Positions 1 through 6,200 of a DNA stretch of 6,692 bases are shown in pieces. The DNA lies in contig JANWLI010000161.1 of assembly GCA_025450975.1 (NCBI GenBank), forward strand, positions 1 to 6,692, read 5' to 3'. Numbering within the stretch: position 1 is the stretch's first letter; each line of letters starts with the position of its first letter. The notes under the pieces were generated by a model. The model made no database searches. It saw only the letters and a program-made list of their open reading frames with translations, and was not told where the DNA came from. This stretch comes from Candidatus Kapaibacterium sp. GTDB taxonomy: Bacteria > Bacteroidota > Ignavibacteria > Palsa-1295. The position numbers were made by a program, and so were the translations under genes.

Positions 1-526
1 CTTTCGGCAGCACCATAAAGCCGTCGCTCGAAAGATAGTTGGGTGAAAGTGCATAGACGGCAACATCGTCTTCGGCTTCGACCTTAAAGACACGGCGATA
101 GGCAGCTTCCATCTCGCGGCGATCAAGCGAAGCCCAGATCGGCAACGTCACCGGCGTCAGCGACTTGGGTAATACCTCAAAGCTCTGACTCCAGGTGCCG
201 CCGACATGACTGATCTTTACACGCACATGCGCACGCGAAGAAATATAGACCCGGCGCAGCGGCGTATTTGTCGGATCGCTCGATACCGACGATAAGAAGA
301 CAAGATAAAATTCCTTGCCGGAAGTCTTGTATTTGACAGGTGGAAAAGCTTGCGGGGTCTGCGATACTGGCTTGGATGCGTGGGCAGTAGGTGCGATGCT
401 GCGCGACGTGGCAGCAGCGACCGATACATCGTTTGCCGGTCGCGGACCGACAACGACCTGCTCCCGCACCGATTGGGCAGAAGCCACGCTTACGCCAAGG
501 AGTACAGCAAGAAGTCGAAGGACCAT
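1..526 (-). CDS. Secreted IgGFc-binding-domain-like protein, 3' end outside window
   Basis: This is the first 175 codons of a gene that reads leftwards off the window with no stop. It starts at an ATG (524-526) that opens a clear Sec signal peptide: a short basic start (MVLR), a hydrophobic core, and a likely cleavage after ASA at residue 17. An Ala/Ser/Pro/Val-rich low-complexity stretch follows (about 18-65). Then comes GKEFYL at 70-75, and DVAVYALSPN with DGFMVLP at 154-174. The same landmarks, in the same order and spacing, occur in the two related genes at 642-2699 and 6201-6692. I therefore assign it to the family with an IgGFc-binding protein N-terminal domain. The family role is inferred to be a cell-surface or secreted protein; the ligand is unknown. 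Its C-terminus would show whether it carries a T9SS sorting domain. No good Shine-Dalgarno sequence precedes the ATG. It lies 115 bp downstream of the neighbouring paralog on the same strand. Confidence 0.8.
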   Translation of the reverse strand, partial: MVLRLLAVLLGVSVASAQSVREQVVVGPRPANDVSVAAATSRSIAPTAHASKPVSQTPQAFPPVKYKTSGKEFYLVFLSSVSSDPTNTPLRRVYISSRAHVRVKISHVGGTWSQSFEVLPKSLTPVTLPIWASLDRREMEAAYRRVFKVEAEDDVAVYALSPNYLSSDGFMVLPK

Positions 527-641
527 TCCGCGTAACCTATATGACGTCAGCCGATAGACGTATCGATCTACGTTAGTCAATTCCCTTTTTCCCCTTATAA
601 CTACTCTGGAGCCGGTGCAGGGAGTACCGGCTCGTTGATAA
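527..641 (-). promoter_or_regulatory. Intergenic region between two paralogous surface-protein genes
   Basis: These 115 bp separate the stop of the 685-residue protein from the start of the next paralog, both on the minus strand. The end near the upstream gene holds a hairpin (listed separately). Closer to the start codon are a perfect 8-bp palindrome TGACGTCA (542-549) and a 5-6-5 inverted repeat ACGTA/TACGT (558-562 and 569-573). A minus-strand TTGACT (575-580) followed 18 bp later by TATCGG resembles a weak sigma-70 type promoter. No Bacteroidota-type TAnnTTTG element was found. The hairpin and promoter-like sequences suggest the downstream gene can be transcribed on its own, but this is inference. 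Confidence 0.3.
609..633 (-). terminator. Possible terminator hairpin after the 685-residue surface-protein gene
   Basis: A perfect 8-bp GC-rich inverted repeat, GAGCCGGT (609-616) and ACCGGCTC (626-633), encloses a 9-nt loop. It lies 8 bp beyond the TAG stop (642-644) of the minus-strand gene, which is the usual place for a transcription terminator or a 3'-end stabilising hairpin. In the direction of transcription there is no T-run directly after the stem; the following bases are mixed and then purine-rich. A classical intrinsic terminator is therefore not fully supported, and RNA stability or attenuation remains possible. Confidence 0.4.
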
Positions 642-2699
642 CTATTTTACGATCACGACCTGCTTACGCACGGTCTGGCCCTGCGCAGGCAGAGCGATCT
701 CGCACGTATAGACGCCGGCCGGAAGTGAACGCGCATCGAGCACAACCTGATCTACACCAACGGGTACCTGCTCATGCACGCGACGGTACATTTCACGTCC
801 GGTTGCGTCGAGCAGGCGTACCGATACTTGTCCAACTTTTTCCACGGCAACCGATACCGTCGTCGATGAGCCTTCCACGGGATTTGGGAAGATGCTTGTG
901 GCAAATGCATCGGTCGATTGCTCATTGACACCGGCCGATACTTCCTGCGGCTCGATAACGAACGGAACTGTCACGGGAGCAAGATTGCGGTAGCGTGACG
1001 AGTGGTATTCAACTTTCATGGTGCCGCGGATCGGCTCAACATTCGGCGGCGTCACGACAAGGGCGAGGCCCAGATTCGTACCCGGCTCGATGAATCGCGT
1101 ATCGAGTGCAATATTCTCCTTGAGCTGAACGTCGAACGACTTATATGCATCGTCAAGCTCGATCGTCGCCTTATCGAAATAGATGCGCTGATTGTGCACA
1201 TTGCGCACATATACTTTTGCGTCGGGACGTGCACCGGGCGCCATGCCGATCTTCGGCGGGTCGCCGGCGATGATGCCGTTTGTCGGCTTGAGCAATGCAC
1301 CGGCAGTATAGCCGTACGAATCGACTTCTCCCCAACCATAGGCAACGATCGTCAGGCCTTTTTCCGGCGGGTTATTGGTTCGCACACGATGTACACCACC
1401 GGCAAGGACGATATCGGCATAGGAAAACTCCTGGCCGCCAAGCGATCCGGGAATCTCTTTAAAGACAAGTGCAGGAAGCAGGATGCCATCGAGGAAGATA
1501 CCGTTAGTTACACCGCTGCGCTCTGTGAAGATCAGTACATGCTGATCGCTATAGACGGGATCGTCGCTGATAAAAAAGCTAAAGGTATTGTGCAACTGTT
1601 CGGCCGGTGGAATGACTGCCATAAACGGATCGCCGGTGCCCTGTACGGTTGGTACGGTGTGAGCATACATGGCTGCAAGCGCGAAGTTTGACGTTTCGAC
1701 AAGCGCCGGACCGGTAAGCAACGTTTCGAAATACTGACCCGCGTTGAGGAGGGCAACTTGCGTACCATTGAGCATAACGCGCGTATCGTTGTCACGAGCG
1801 AGAACGCGAAGTACGTCGGGATCGGTATTGACATTTAAGCGGAAGAAACTGCTCGTTACGAATTTTGTACCCCAGCGTGTCGTCGGCGGAAGCTGCTCGC
1901 ACAGATGATCGCGGCTCGTGCTGTTAAATCCTGGCTGCTGATATCCGACCGGTACTTCAGCGCGCATGTGGCCGCCGTAGACGGCAACAGGGTTATTCGA
2001 TGTAACAACCGTACCGGTAAGATCGCGAAGTGCTGTGAACGGTTCGGATTGGATCTGCACTGCTTCAAATTGATCGAGGGTAAACTCGATCGTACCGGAA
2101 GTGCCTGACGATGTAACGGTCGACGGTTTGATCGTGACGACGGTGTTGTCTTCCCACGCTGCCACAACGAATTCCGATGGACGCTCTGAAAAGTTATTCG
2201 TGAAAGCTGAGTTCGGATAACTCAACACAATGTAATGCTCATCAGCCGTATGCCGTGGAAGTGCGATGAATGCGTCGGCAGTAAAATTCTTGTGGTTCAT
2301 CCCATAGCAGATGATCGGCTCGGAGGACTTGACGTAGATACACGAGCTATCGATCACTTCCGTTGTGTAGATCAGTGCTCCCTGCTCGCGGGCAATTTCC
2401 TTCGAGACATGATAGGTCAACGTATCGAAGACGCCAAGTTCAAATGTCCGATTGATGCCGAGAAACGGGCAGATGATCTCTACCTTGGCAGGTTTATCGA
2501 GAGAAGCGATGTAGATATCCTGGTACTGGCTGTCCTGCATGGTCAGAAGCTCGTTGGCCATAAAACAGAGCAGGAATTCCTGGCCTTCGGCTTTGGCAGG
2601 CTGGTTGCCATTAAGCACCGGACAAGGCAATTGTGCATGAGAGACCGAGGCGATCGCCACTACTATGATCGCAAAGCAAAGGGCGGTGAATGTTTTCAT
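642..2699 (-). CDS. T9SS-exported IgGFc-binding-domain-like surface protein (685 aa)
   Basis: A complete gene, ATG at 2697-2699, TAG at 642-644. Residues 1-22 form a Sec signal peptide ending SHA before Q23. The large middle part (about 39-430) has the hallmarks of the IgGFc-binding N-terminal domain: GQEF at 39-42, YGMNHK and DAFIALP at 132-148, a GTVVTSNNPVAVYGG segment, DHLCEQLPP near 264-272, and GDPFMAVIPPAEQ near 356-368. A beta-rich stretch follows. The last ~86 residues, starting with FPNP near 604-607 and including LLDATGRE and LPAGVY, match the type A T9SS C-terminal sorting domain. The protein is thus expected to cross the inner membrane by Sec and the outer membrane by T9SS, ending on the surface or secreted. 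Its ligand is unknown; the IgG-binding name comes from a mammalian mucus protein and should not be read as function. There is no Shine-Dalgarno sequence before the ATG. It follows dtd on the same strand after a 60-bp gap. Confidence 0.88.
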   Translation of the reverse strand: MKTFTALCFAIIVVAIASVSHAQLPCPVLNGNQPAKAEGQEFLLCFMANELLTMQDSQYQDIYIASLDKPAKVEIICPFLGINRTFELGVFDTLTYHVSKEIAREQGALIYTTEVIDSSCIYVKSSEPIICYGMNHKNFTADAFIALPRHTADEHYIVLSYPNSAFTNNFSERPSEFVVAAWEDNTVVTIKPSTVTSSGTSGTIEFTLDQFEAVQIQSEPFTALRDLTGTVVTSNNPVAVYGGHMRAEVPVGYQQPGFNSTSRDHLCEQLPPTTRWGTKFVTSSFFRLNVNTDPDVLRVLARDNDTRVMLNGTQVALLNAGQYFETLLTGPALVETSNFALAAMYAHTVPTVQGTGDPFMAVIPPAEQLHNTFSFFISDDPVYSDQHVLIFTERSGVTNGIFLDGILLPALVFKEIPGSLGGQEFSYADIVLAGGVHRVRTNNPPEKGLTIVAYGWGEVDSYGYTAGALLKPTNGIIAGDPPKIGMAPGARPDAKVYVRNVHNQRIYFDKATIELDDAYKSFDVQLKENIALDTRFIEPGTNLGLALVVTPPNVEPIRGTMKVEYHSSRYRNLAPVTVPFVIEPQEVSAGVNEQSTDAFATSIFPNPVEGSSTTVSVAVEKVGQVSVRLLDATGREMYRRVHEQVPVGVDQVVLDARSLPAGVYTCEIALPAQGQTVRKQVVIVK

Positions 2700-2759
2700 A
2701 CAACGGTTGTGTGTTAGTTGTTTAACCTGTTTTTCACAAAGAAGGATACCGGAAAACGC
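2700..2759 (-). promoter_or_regulatory. Gap between dtd and the surface-protein gene; weak promoter candidate
   Basis: These 60 bp follow the dtd stop and precede the 685-residue gene on the minus strand. Reading in that direction, TTGTGA is followed 17 bp later by TAACAC, which is a poor sigma-70-like pair. The bases next to the start contain a small ACAAC-G-GTTGT inverted repeat (2700-2710). There is no convincing hairpin with T-run after dtd, so read-through from the upstream operon is possible. Confidence is low. Confidence 0.2.
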
Positions 2760-3215
2760 TTACTTGTGAACATCGGTATCGAGCCAAATGGTTACCGGGC
2801 CATCGTTGGTGAGCCGGACGTCCATCATCGCTCTGAAAGTGCCCCTGGCAACGTGAGTCGCCCCCAGTATTTCCTCCAATTCCTCGCAGAATCGAAGGTA
2901 CAGCGTTTCCCCTTTGTCAGGTGCAGCAGCGCCGGTAAAGCTCGGACGATTGCCTTTGAGAACATCGCCATACAGGGTGAACTGGCTGACCACAAGAATG
3001 CTGCCGCCTGTTTCCTGAATATCAAGGTTCATCTTACCGCCTGCGTCCTCGAAAATACGAAGCCGGACAAGCTTTTGGGCGAATTTTCTGCACGAAGCGT
3101 CGTCATCGTCGTGACCGATCCCCAAAAAGACCAACAGGCCTTTTCCGATCTCGCCGACAACACTGCCGGCAACGGTGACGCACGCATCAGAAACGCGCTG
3201 TATAAGAAGTCGCAT
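2760..3215 (-). CDS. dtd: D-aminoacyl-tRNA deacylase
   Basis: A 151-residue protein, the usual full length for the DTD family. It hydrolyses D-amino acids (such as D-Tyr) mischarged onto tRNA, and in the family also Gly-tRNA(Ala), recycling free tRNA in the cytoplasm. The N-terminus MRLLIQRVSDACV is typical. The two signature motifs are present: SQFTL at 77-81, and the NDGPVT segment at 137-142 with the Gly-Pro pair at 139-140 that forms the cross-subunit cis-proline substrate selector of the homodimer. The ATG at 3213-3215 is the family's conserved start. An AAAGGTG stretch lies about 15 nt upstream, rather far for a ribosome site. The gene follows prmC after 49 bp on the same strand and is probably the last or second-last gene of that operon. 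No anomalies were seen. Confidence 0.96.
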   Translation of the reverse strand: MRLLIQRVSDACVTVAGSVVGEIGKGLLVFLGIGHDDDDASCRKFAQKLVRLRIFEDAGGKMNLDIQETGGSILVVSQFTLYGDVLKGNRPSFTGAAAPDKGETLYLRFCEELEEILGATHVARGTFRAMMDVRLTNDGPVTIWLDTDVHK

Positions 3216-3264
3216 CTTCGCAGTTTGTTACACCTTTAGTAAGAACTCCCAGACACCCCATAAG

Positions 3265-4137
3265 TTACTGATGCTCCGGGATGAATATGAGCACTCGCTC
3301 AACACCGGCAAGGTCGGCTACGGTGCTCTCTAACTGCATATTATGACTTAGATTAAGGATTTGCTCCCTGGCGCCGAAGCCGATCTCAACCAGGAGTGCA
3401 CCGTCGGGAGCCAGAAGGCCCGGAATATTGGCAAAAATCGCTTCATAAAAAGCCAGGCCTTCTCCTTCGTCGGTAAGGGCGGACCTGGGCTCGAAGTCGT
3501 GTACTTCAGGATCAAGCGACTCGTACTCAGGAAGCGGGATATACGGTGGATTACTAACGATAATATCGAATATGCCCAGATCGGACATGTTATCCTTGCT
3601 GCGCATGTCTGCTTTGACAAACCTCACGTTCTCAAATACGAGCCTTTTGCTGTTCTTCTCGGCAAGAGCAAGCGCTTCGTCACTGATGTCAATGCCGACG
3701 ATCTCAGCTCCAGGATATTTCGAAGCGATGGCCAGGGCAATGCAGCCGGTCCCCGTTCCGATATCGAGTACGCGCACTTCCCCGCTTCGTTTACCGATAA
3801 CTTTCAGTGCTTCTTCGACCAGGATCTCCGTATCGGGACGCGGGATGAGTGCAGCGGGTGAACAGTATAGACGCAAGCCGAAGAACTCCGTTTCGCCCGT
3901 AATGTATTGAAGCGGCTCATGCTGGAGGCGTCGGCGGACAAGCGAGTGGTAGTGATCGAGGTCCTGCTGCGTAAGATGCTCTTTTGCACGGTCACGCACT
4001 TCGCGGCGTGTCCAGAGACCGAGTGTGTGTGCGGCCAGAAGTTCGGCGTTGAGTCGGGCATCGGCGATCGCGCCAGTCTGCAATTCCACTTCGGCAGCGT
4101 CGATCGCCTGCTCCCAGGTGATGGGCTTAACGATCAT
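3265..4137 (-). CDS. prmC: Peptide chain release factor N5-glutamine methyltransferase
   Basis: A 290-residue protein of normal family length. PrmC (HemK) uses S-adenosylmethionine to methylate the glutamine of the GGQ motif in release factors RF1 and RF2, which speeds termination. Residues 1-75 form the helical N-terminal release-factor-binding domain. HEPLQYITGETEFFG (73-87) and IPRPDTE (98-104) are the typical linker motifs. The Rossmann methyltransferase domain has motif I DIGTGTG (125-131), an acidic GID (148-150) for the cofactor ribose, and the catalytic NPPY (196-199) that binds the target amide. The ATG (4135-4137) overlaps the TAA of the upstream glycosyltransferase by one base (TAATG), which suggests translational coupling. 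In many bacteria prmC lies next to prfA, the RF1 gene; here the upstream neighbour is a glycosyltransferase instead. No key residue is missing. Confidence 0.97.
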   Translation of the reverse strand: MIVKPITWEQAIDAAEVELQTGAIADARLNAELLAAHTLGLWTRREVRDRAKEHLTQQDLDHYHSLVRRRLQHEPLQYITGETEFFGLRLYCSPAALIPRPDTEILVEEALKVIGKRSGEVRVLDIGTGTGCIALAIASKYPGAEIVGIDISDEALALAEKNSKRLVFENVRFVKADMRSKDNMSDLGIFDIIVSNPPYIPLPEYESLDPEVHDFEPRSALTDEGEGLAFYEAIFANIPGLLAPDGALLVEIGFGAREQILNLSHNMQLESTVADLAGVERVLIFIPEHQ

Positions 4138-5483
4138 TACTTCGCAAGCTGATCAAAGAGCGAGGCAAGCTTGCGTGTCGCTTCGCGACGTTCGTATTTG
4201 CGGATCGCGTCCGTATTCATCGTTGCAGAAAGCTGCTCGCCATTCTGCCATCGTGTATAATAGTCGAGGATGACAGACGCGATACGCTCGATATCGGACT
4301 GGCGGATGATCTCGCCGCCTGAAGTCTCGCGCAAGAGATCGCCGATCGCGCCTTCCGGCGGAGCAAGCGCAATGAGCGGCCGCATCGCGCCGAGATACTC
4401 ATATACTTTGCCCGGGACAATATGCTTCGTGGTTTCCGTATCGTCGACGATGAGTAGCAGCACATCACTATCGGAGACGAGCCGCACGGCTTCGGTATGC
4501 GCAACGTAGTTGATCTTCTCTACCATTGCGCTCACGGCCGGATCGGCAAGCATTGCATCGATCTCCGGACCGGAGCGGCCGACAAAGCGGAGGCAGACGT
4601 TCGCCGGATCGATCTGATTACGGCTGATAAGCAGCGTGATCGCTTCGAGAAATGTTTTCGGATTGCGCGGACCGTAGAGCGAGCCGGAATGCGTGATCGT
4701 GAACTTCGCTCCGCGCTGGCGCTGTGCGCGTGCTGTTATGTCCTTTTCGGAGAAATCATTGCTGTCGAAGCCGTTCGGAATATGGATGAACTTCGACTCT
4801 GGCAAGTCCGGATATTTTCCGCGCGCATCGAACATGATGCCTTTCCAGGCAATGTCGACAAGCTTGGCATCACGAAAGACCAAGCGTTCAAGACGTTTAT
4901 CGATCATGGCCGGTAAGAACCAACGGTCGGGCGTCGAGCTTTCGAACCCTGTCCACGGATCGCGGAATCCTGCCACCCAGGGAATGCGGAACATACGAGA
5001 GAGCTTGCGGGCAACGAGTGACACGGTATATGGAGGCGACGATGAGTAGATCGCCGTTACGGGAAATTCTCTGAGTATTTTCTCGCCTTCGCGCACTGCA
5101 TTGCGATACCAGCCGATGCGTGCATCAGGGATGAAGAACGTCGCGCGGATAAACTCGGCAATGCGCTGCTTGAGTGTGCGCTTCGAGGAGTCGCGTGTAT
5201 TGACGGCAACATCGAGCGATACGCCTTTTTTCATGCCGGTAAATTTCCGGTAGAGATCGTAGGGCTCGAAGATCCGTGCTTTGCGAACGATGAGATCTTC
5301 GGGAAGCTCTTTAGCAAGCGAGGGGTCAAGTGCCTGATACTCCGGATTTTCGGGGGCGAGGACGATCGGCGTCCAGCCGAAATCCTTCAGGTAGCGAATA
5401 AATTTCGTCACGCGCTGCACTCCCGGTCCTCCGGCAGGTGGGAAATAGTAGGTGACGATGAGAACGTATTTCTTATCCGACAA
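4137..5483 (-). CDS. GT4-like glycosyltransferase (TTG start)
   Basis: A 448-residue GT-B fold glycosyltransferase. The N-terminal half begins with KKYVLIVTYYFPPAGGPGVQR (5-24, including the glycine-rich loop of GT4 enzymes), followed by IYSSSPPYTVS (145-155) and FRDPW (173-177). The C-terminal donor-binding half has IPNGFD (235-240), HSGSLYG (265-271) and VPGKVYEYLGAMRPLIAL (357-373 region), equivalent to the E/K-rich nucleotide-sugar site. It most likely transfers a sugar from an activated donor during synthesis of capsule, O-antigen or exopolysaccharide at the cytoplasmic face; donor and acceptor cannot be read from the sequence. The start is a TTG (5481-5483): no ATG or GTG lies in frame between it and the conserved YVLIVTYYFPP segment, and the upstream in-frame codons are not plausible protein. 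No Shine-Dalgarno sequence is visible. It follows the DoxX gene after 38 bp and overlaps prmC by one base. Confidence 0.88.
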   Translation of the reverse strand: MSDKKYVLIVTYYFPPAGGPGVQRVTKFIRYLKDFGWTPIVLAPENPEYQALDPSLAKELPEDLIVRKARIFEPYDLYRKFTGMKKGVSLDVAVNTRDSSKRTLKQRIAEFIRATFFIPDARIGWYRNAVREGEKILREFPVTAIYSSSPPYTVSLVARKLSRMFRIPWVAGFRDPWTGFESSTPDRWFLPAMIDKRLERLVFRDAKLVDIAWKGIMFDARGKYPDLPESKFIHIPNGFDSNDFSEKDITARAQRQRGAKFTITHSGSLYGPRNPKTFLEAITLLISRNQIDPANVCLRFVGRSGPEIDAMLADPAVSAMVEKINYVAHTEAVRLVSDSDVLLLIVDDTETTKHIVPGKVYEYLGAMRPLIALAPPEGAIGDLLRETSGGEIIRQSDIERIASVILDYYTRWQNGEQLSATMNTDAIRKYERREATRKLASLFDQLAK

Positions 5484-5521
5484 CGGCGATGAAAATGTTA
5501 GAGGATACGTAAGTGCTTCTT

Positions 5522-5959
5522 TTACGCGATAGTTTCGTCGGCCGTTTGCAGATGTTTTTTCTCGATCTTCGCATCAACCGAGTATTTGCCCGGGCCTATA
5601 AGGAAGAGGCCGAAGTAGAGGATCAGATACATGAGCGCCAGCTCTTTCTTTCCCCATGGATCGTCTAGATGGGTGATAAAGCCTGCAACCATCATAGTAA
5701 TGATCAGGGGAATAAGTGCATAGCGCGTCAGGAATCCGGCCATAATGAGGCCTGCACACACGACTTCGGCGAGCGTGGCTAGAATCAGGGATGGAATTGC
5801 TCCGACGCCGATGGGATCGCCGAAGCGGATCGGATCGTCGTTAAACCGCTCCAATTTCGAGATGCCATGGCCGAAAAGCATCATTGCACCGGAGAGGACA
5901 CGCAAGAAGAGGATGGCAAAATCAGCGGAGATGAACCGGGTTGCGAGGAAATGACTCAT
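5522..5959 (-). CDS. DoxX family membrane protein
   Basis: A 145-residue integral membrane protein with four predicted membrane segments (about 14-34, 53-75, 79-97 and 106-123). Family landmarks include R20 with GHGISKLERF (30-39) after the first segment, E65 with GFLTRYALIP (75-84), and GPGKYSVD (122-129) after the last segment. DoxX-like proteins are widespread; the archaeal namesake is a thiosulfate:quinone oxidoreductase subunit, while bacterial members are linked to redox or envelope stress roles, so a precise function cannot be given. The ATG (5957-5959) is the first of the minus-strand operon and directly abuts an AT-rich region without a Shine-Dalgarno sequence. It is followed 38 bp later by the glycosyltransferase gene, and its divergent neighbour is a surface-protein gene. 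Confidence 0.85.
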   Translation of the reverse strand: MSHFLATRFISADFAILFLRVLSGAMMLFGHGISKLERFNDDPIRFGDPIGVGAIPSLILATLAEVVCAGLIMAGFLTRYALIPLIITMMVAGFITHLDDPWGKKELALMYLILYFGLFLIGPGKYSVDAKIEKKHLQTADETIA

Positions 5960-6017
5960 GTGATAATTAGTTATTTAAACTTACAGAACAAAATTGACTC
6001 TAGTGTGTTACCATATG

Positions 6018-6034
6018 GACAATCTGAAGACAAT
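6018..6034. repeat. Direct repeat GACAAT, 11-bp period
   Basis: GACAAT occurs twice (6018-6023 and 6029-6034) with a 5-bp spacer, so the two copies repeat at 11 bp, about one helical turn. They lie in the divergent intergenic region, about 60 bp upstream of the DoxX start. This spacing suits two protein subunits binding the same face of the DNA, but the repeat is short and could be chance. Confidence 0.3.
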
Positions 6035-6093
6035 TTTGGCCGAAGGAAGAACGTCACTTTGTGAAACACTGATAGTCTTTAAAGTGTCATGAT

Positions 6094-6123
6094 GATCGAG
6101 GTCAGCGAAGGTTGCCCTCGATC
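6094..6123. repeat. Strong 30-nt inverted repeat (hairpin)
   Basis: GATCGAGG (6094-6101) and CCTCGATC (6116-6123) are perfect 8-bp complements. Inside, after one T/C mismatch, CAGC (6103-6106) pairs with GTTG (6111-6114, one G-U on the plus-strand RNA), closing a four-base GAAG loop (6107-6110). The element is GC-rich compared with the sequence around it, and lies 77 bp before the plus-strand start codon. It could be an operator, a 5'-leader structure or a terminator-like element. Neither strand has a T-run after it, so an intrinsic terminator is unlikely. Confidence 0.6.
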
Positions 6124-6200
6124 CCTGAAAGAAAGTATGGTAATTCCCTTTTCCTGGGAGTAACTTTTGAATGTACTAGCTGTTCTTGTTGAAAGCATTC

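Larger units (their letters stand above)
5960..6200. promoter_or_regulatory. Divergent intergenic region, promoters and structured repeats
   Basis: These 241 bp separate the DoxX operon (leftward) from the third surface-protein gene (rightward) and should hold promoters for both. The half near DoxX is AT-rich. On the minus strand TTTTG (5989-5993) and TAATTATC (5962-5969), 19 bp apart, resemble the Bacteroidota -33/-7 pair (TTTG and TAnnTTTG), but the latter lies only 2 bp from the ATG, which would imply a near-leaderless message. On the plus strand TAACTTTTG (6161-6169) is a one-base-insertion match to the -7 element, about 30 bp before the ATG at 6201, with no clear -33 partner. Several inverted and direct repeats lie between. 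No convincing gene is present. Confidence 0.4.

Noticed and set aside
1002..1691. A 229-residue open frame on the plus strand, opposite the T9SS surface-protein gene
   Set aside because: It lies wholly inside a well-supported minus-strand gene and its product has no recognisable domain or biased composition; it is a shadow of the real frame.
2072..2091. GATCGAG/CTCGATC inverted repeat inside the surface-protein gene, similar to the intergenic hairpin stem
   Set aside because: It encodes ordinary protein sequence and GATCG is generally abundant in this window, so I regard the match as compositional.
2235..3239. Plus-strand open frames of 160 and 173 residues across the start of the surface-protein gene and across dtd
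   Set aside because: Both overlap clearly recognised minus-strand genes (signal-peptide region and the complete dtd), with no family-like motifs of their own.
575..5999. The 8-mer AATTGACT upstream of two of the paralogous genes (minus strand 575-582, plus strand 5992-5999)
   Set aside because: It sits at very different distances from the two starts (about 50 and 200 bp) and is AT-rich, so a shared regulatory site is not convincing.
6015..6092. A 25-codon open frame (ATG 6015, TGA 6090-6092) ending just before the 30-nt hairpin, reminiscent of a leader peptide with attenuator
   Set aside because: It has no ribosome site, no run of regulatory codons, and the hairpin lacks a T-run, so leader-peptide attenuation is not supported.
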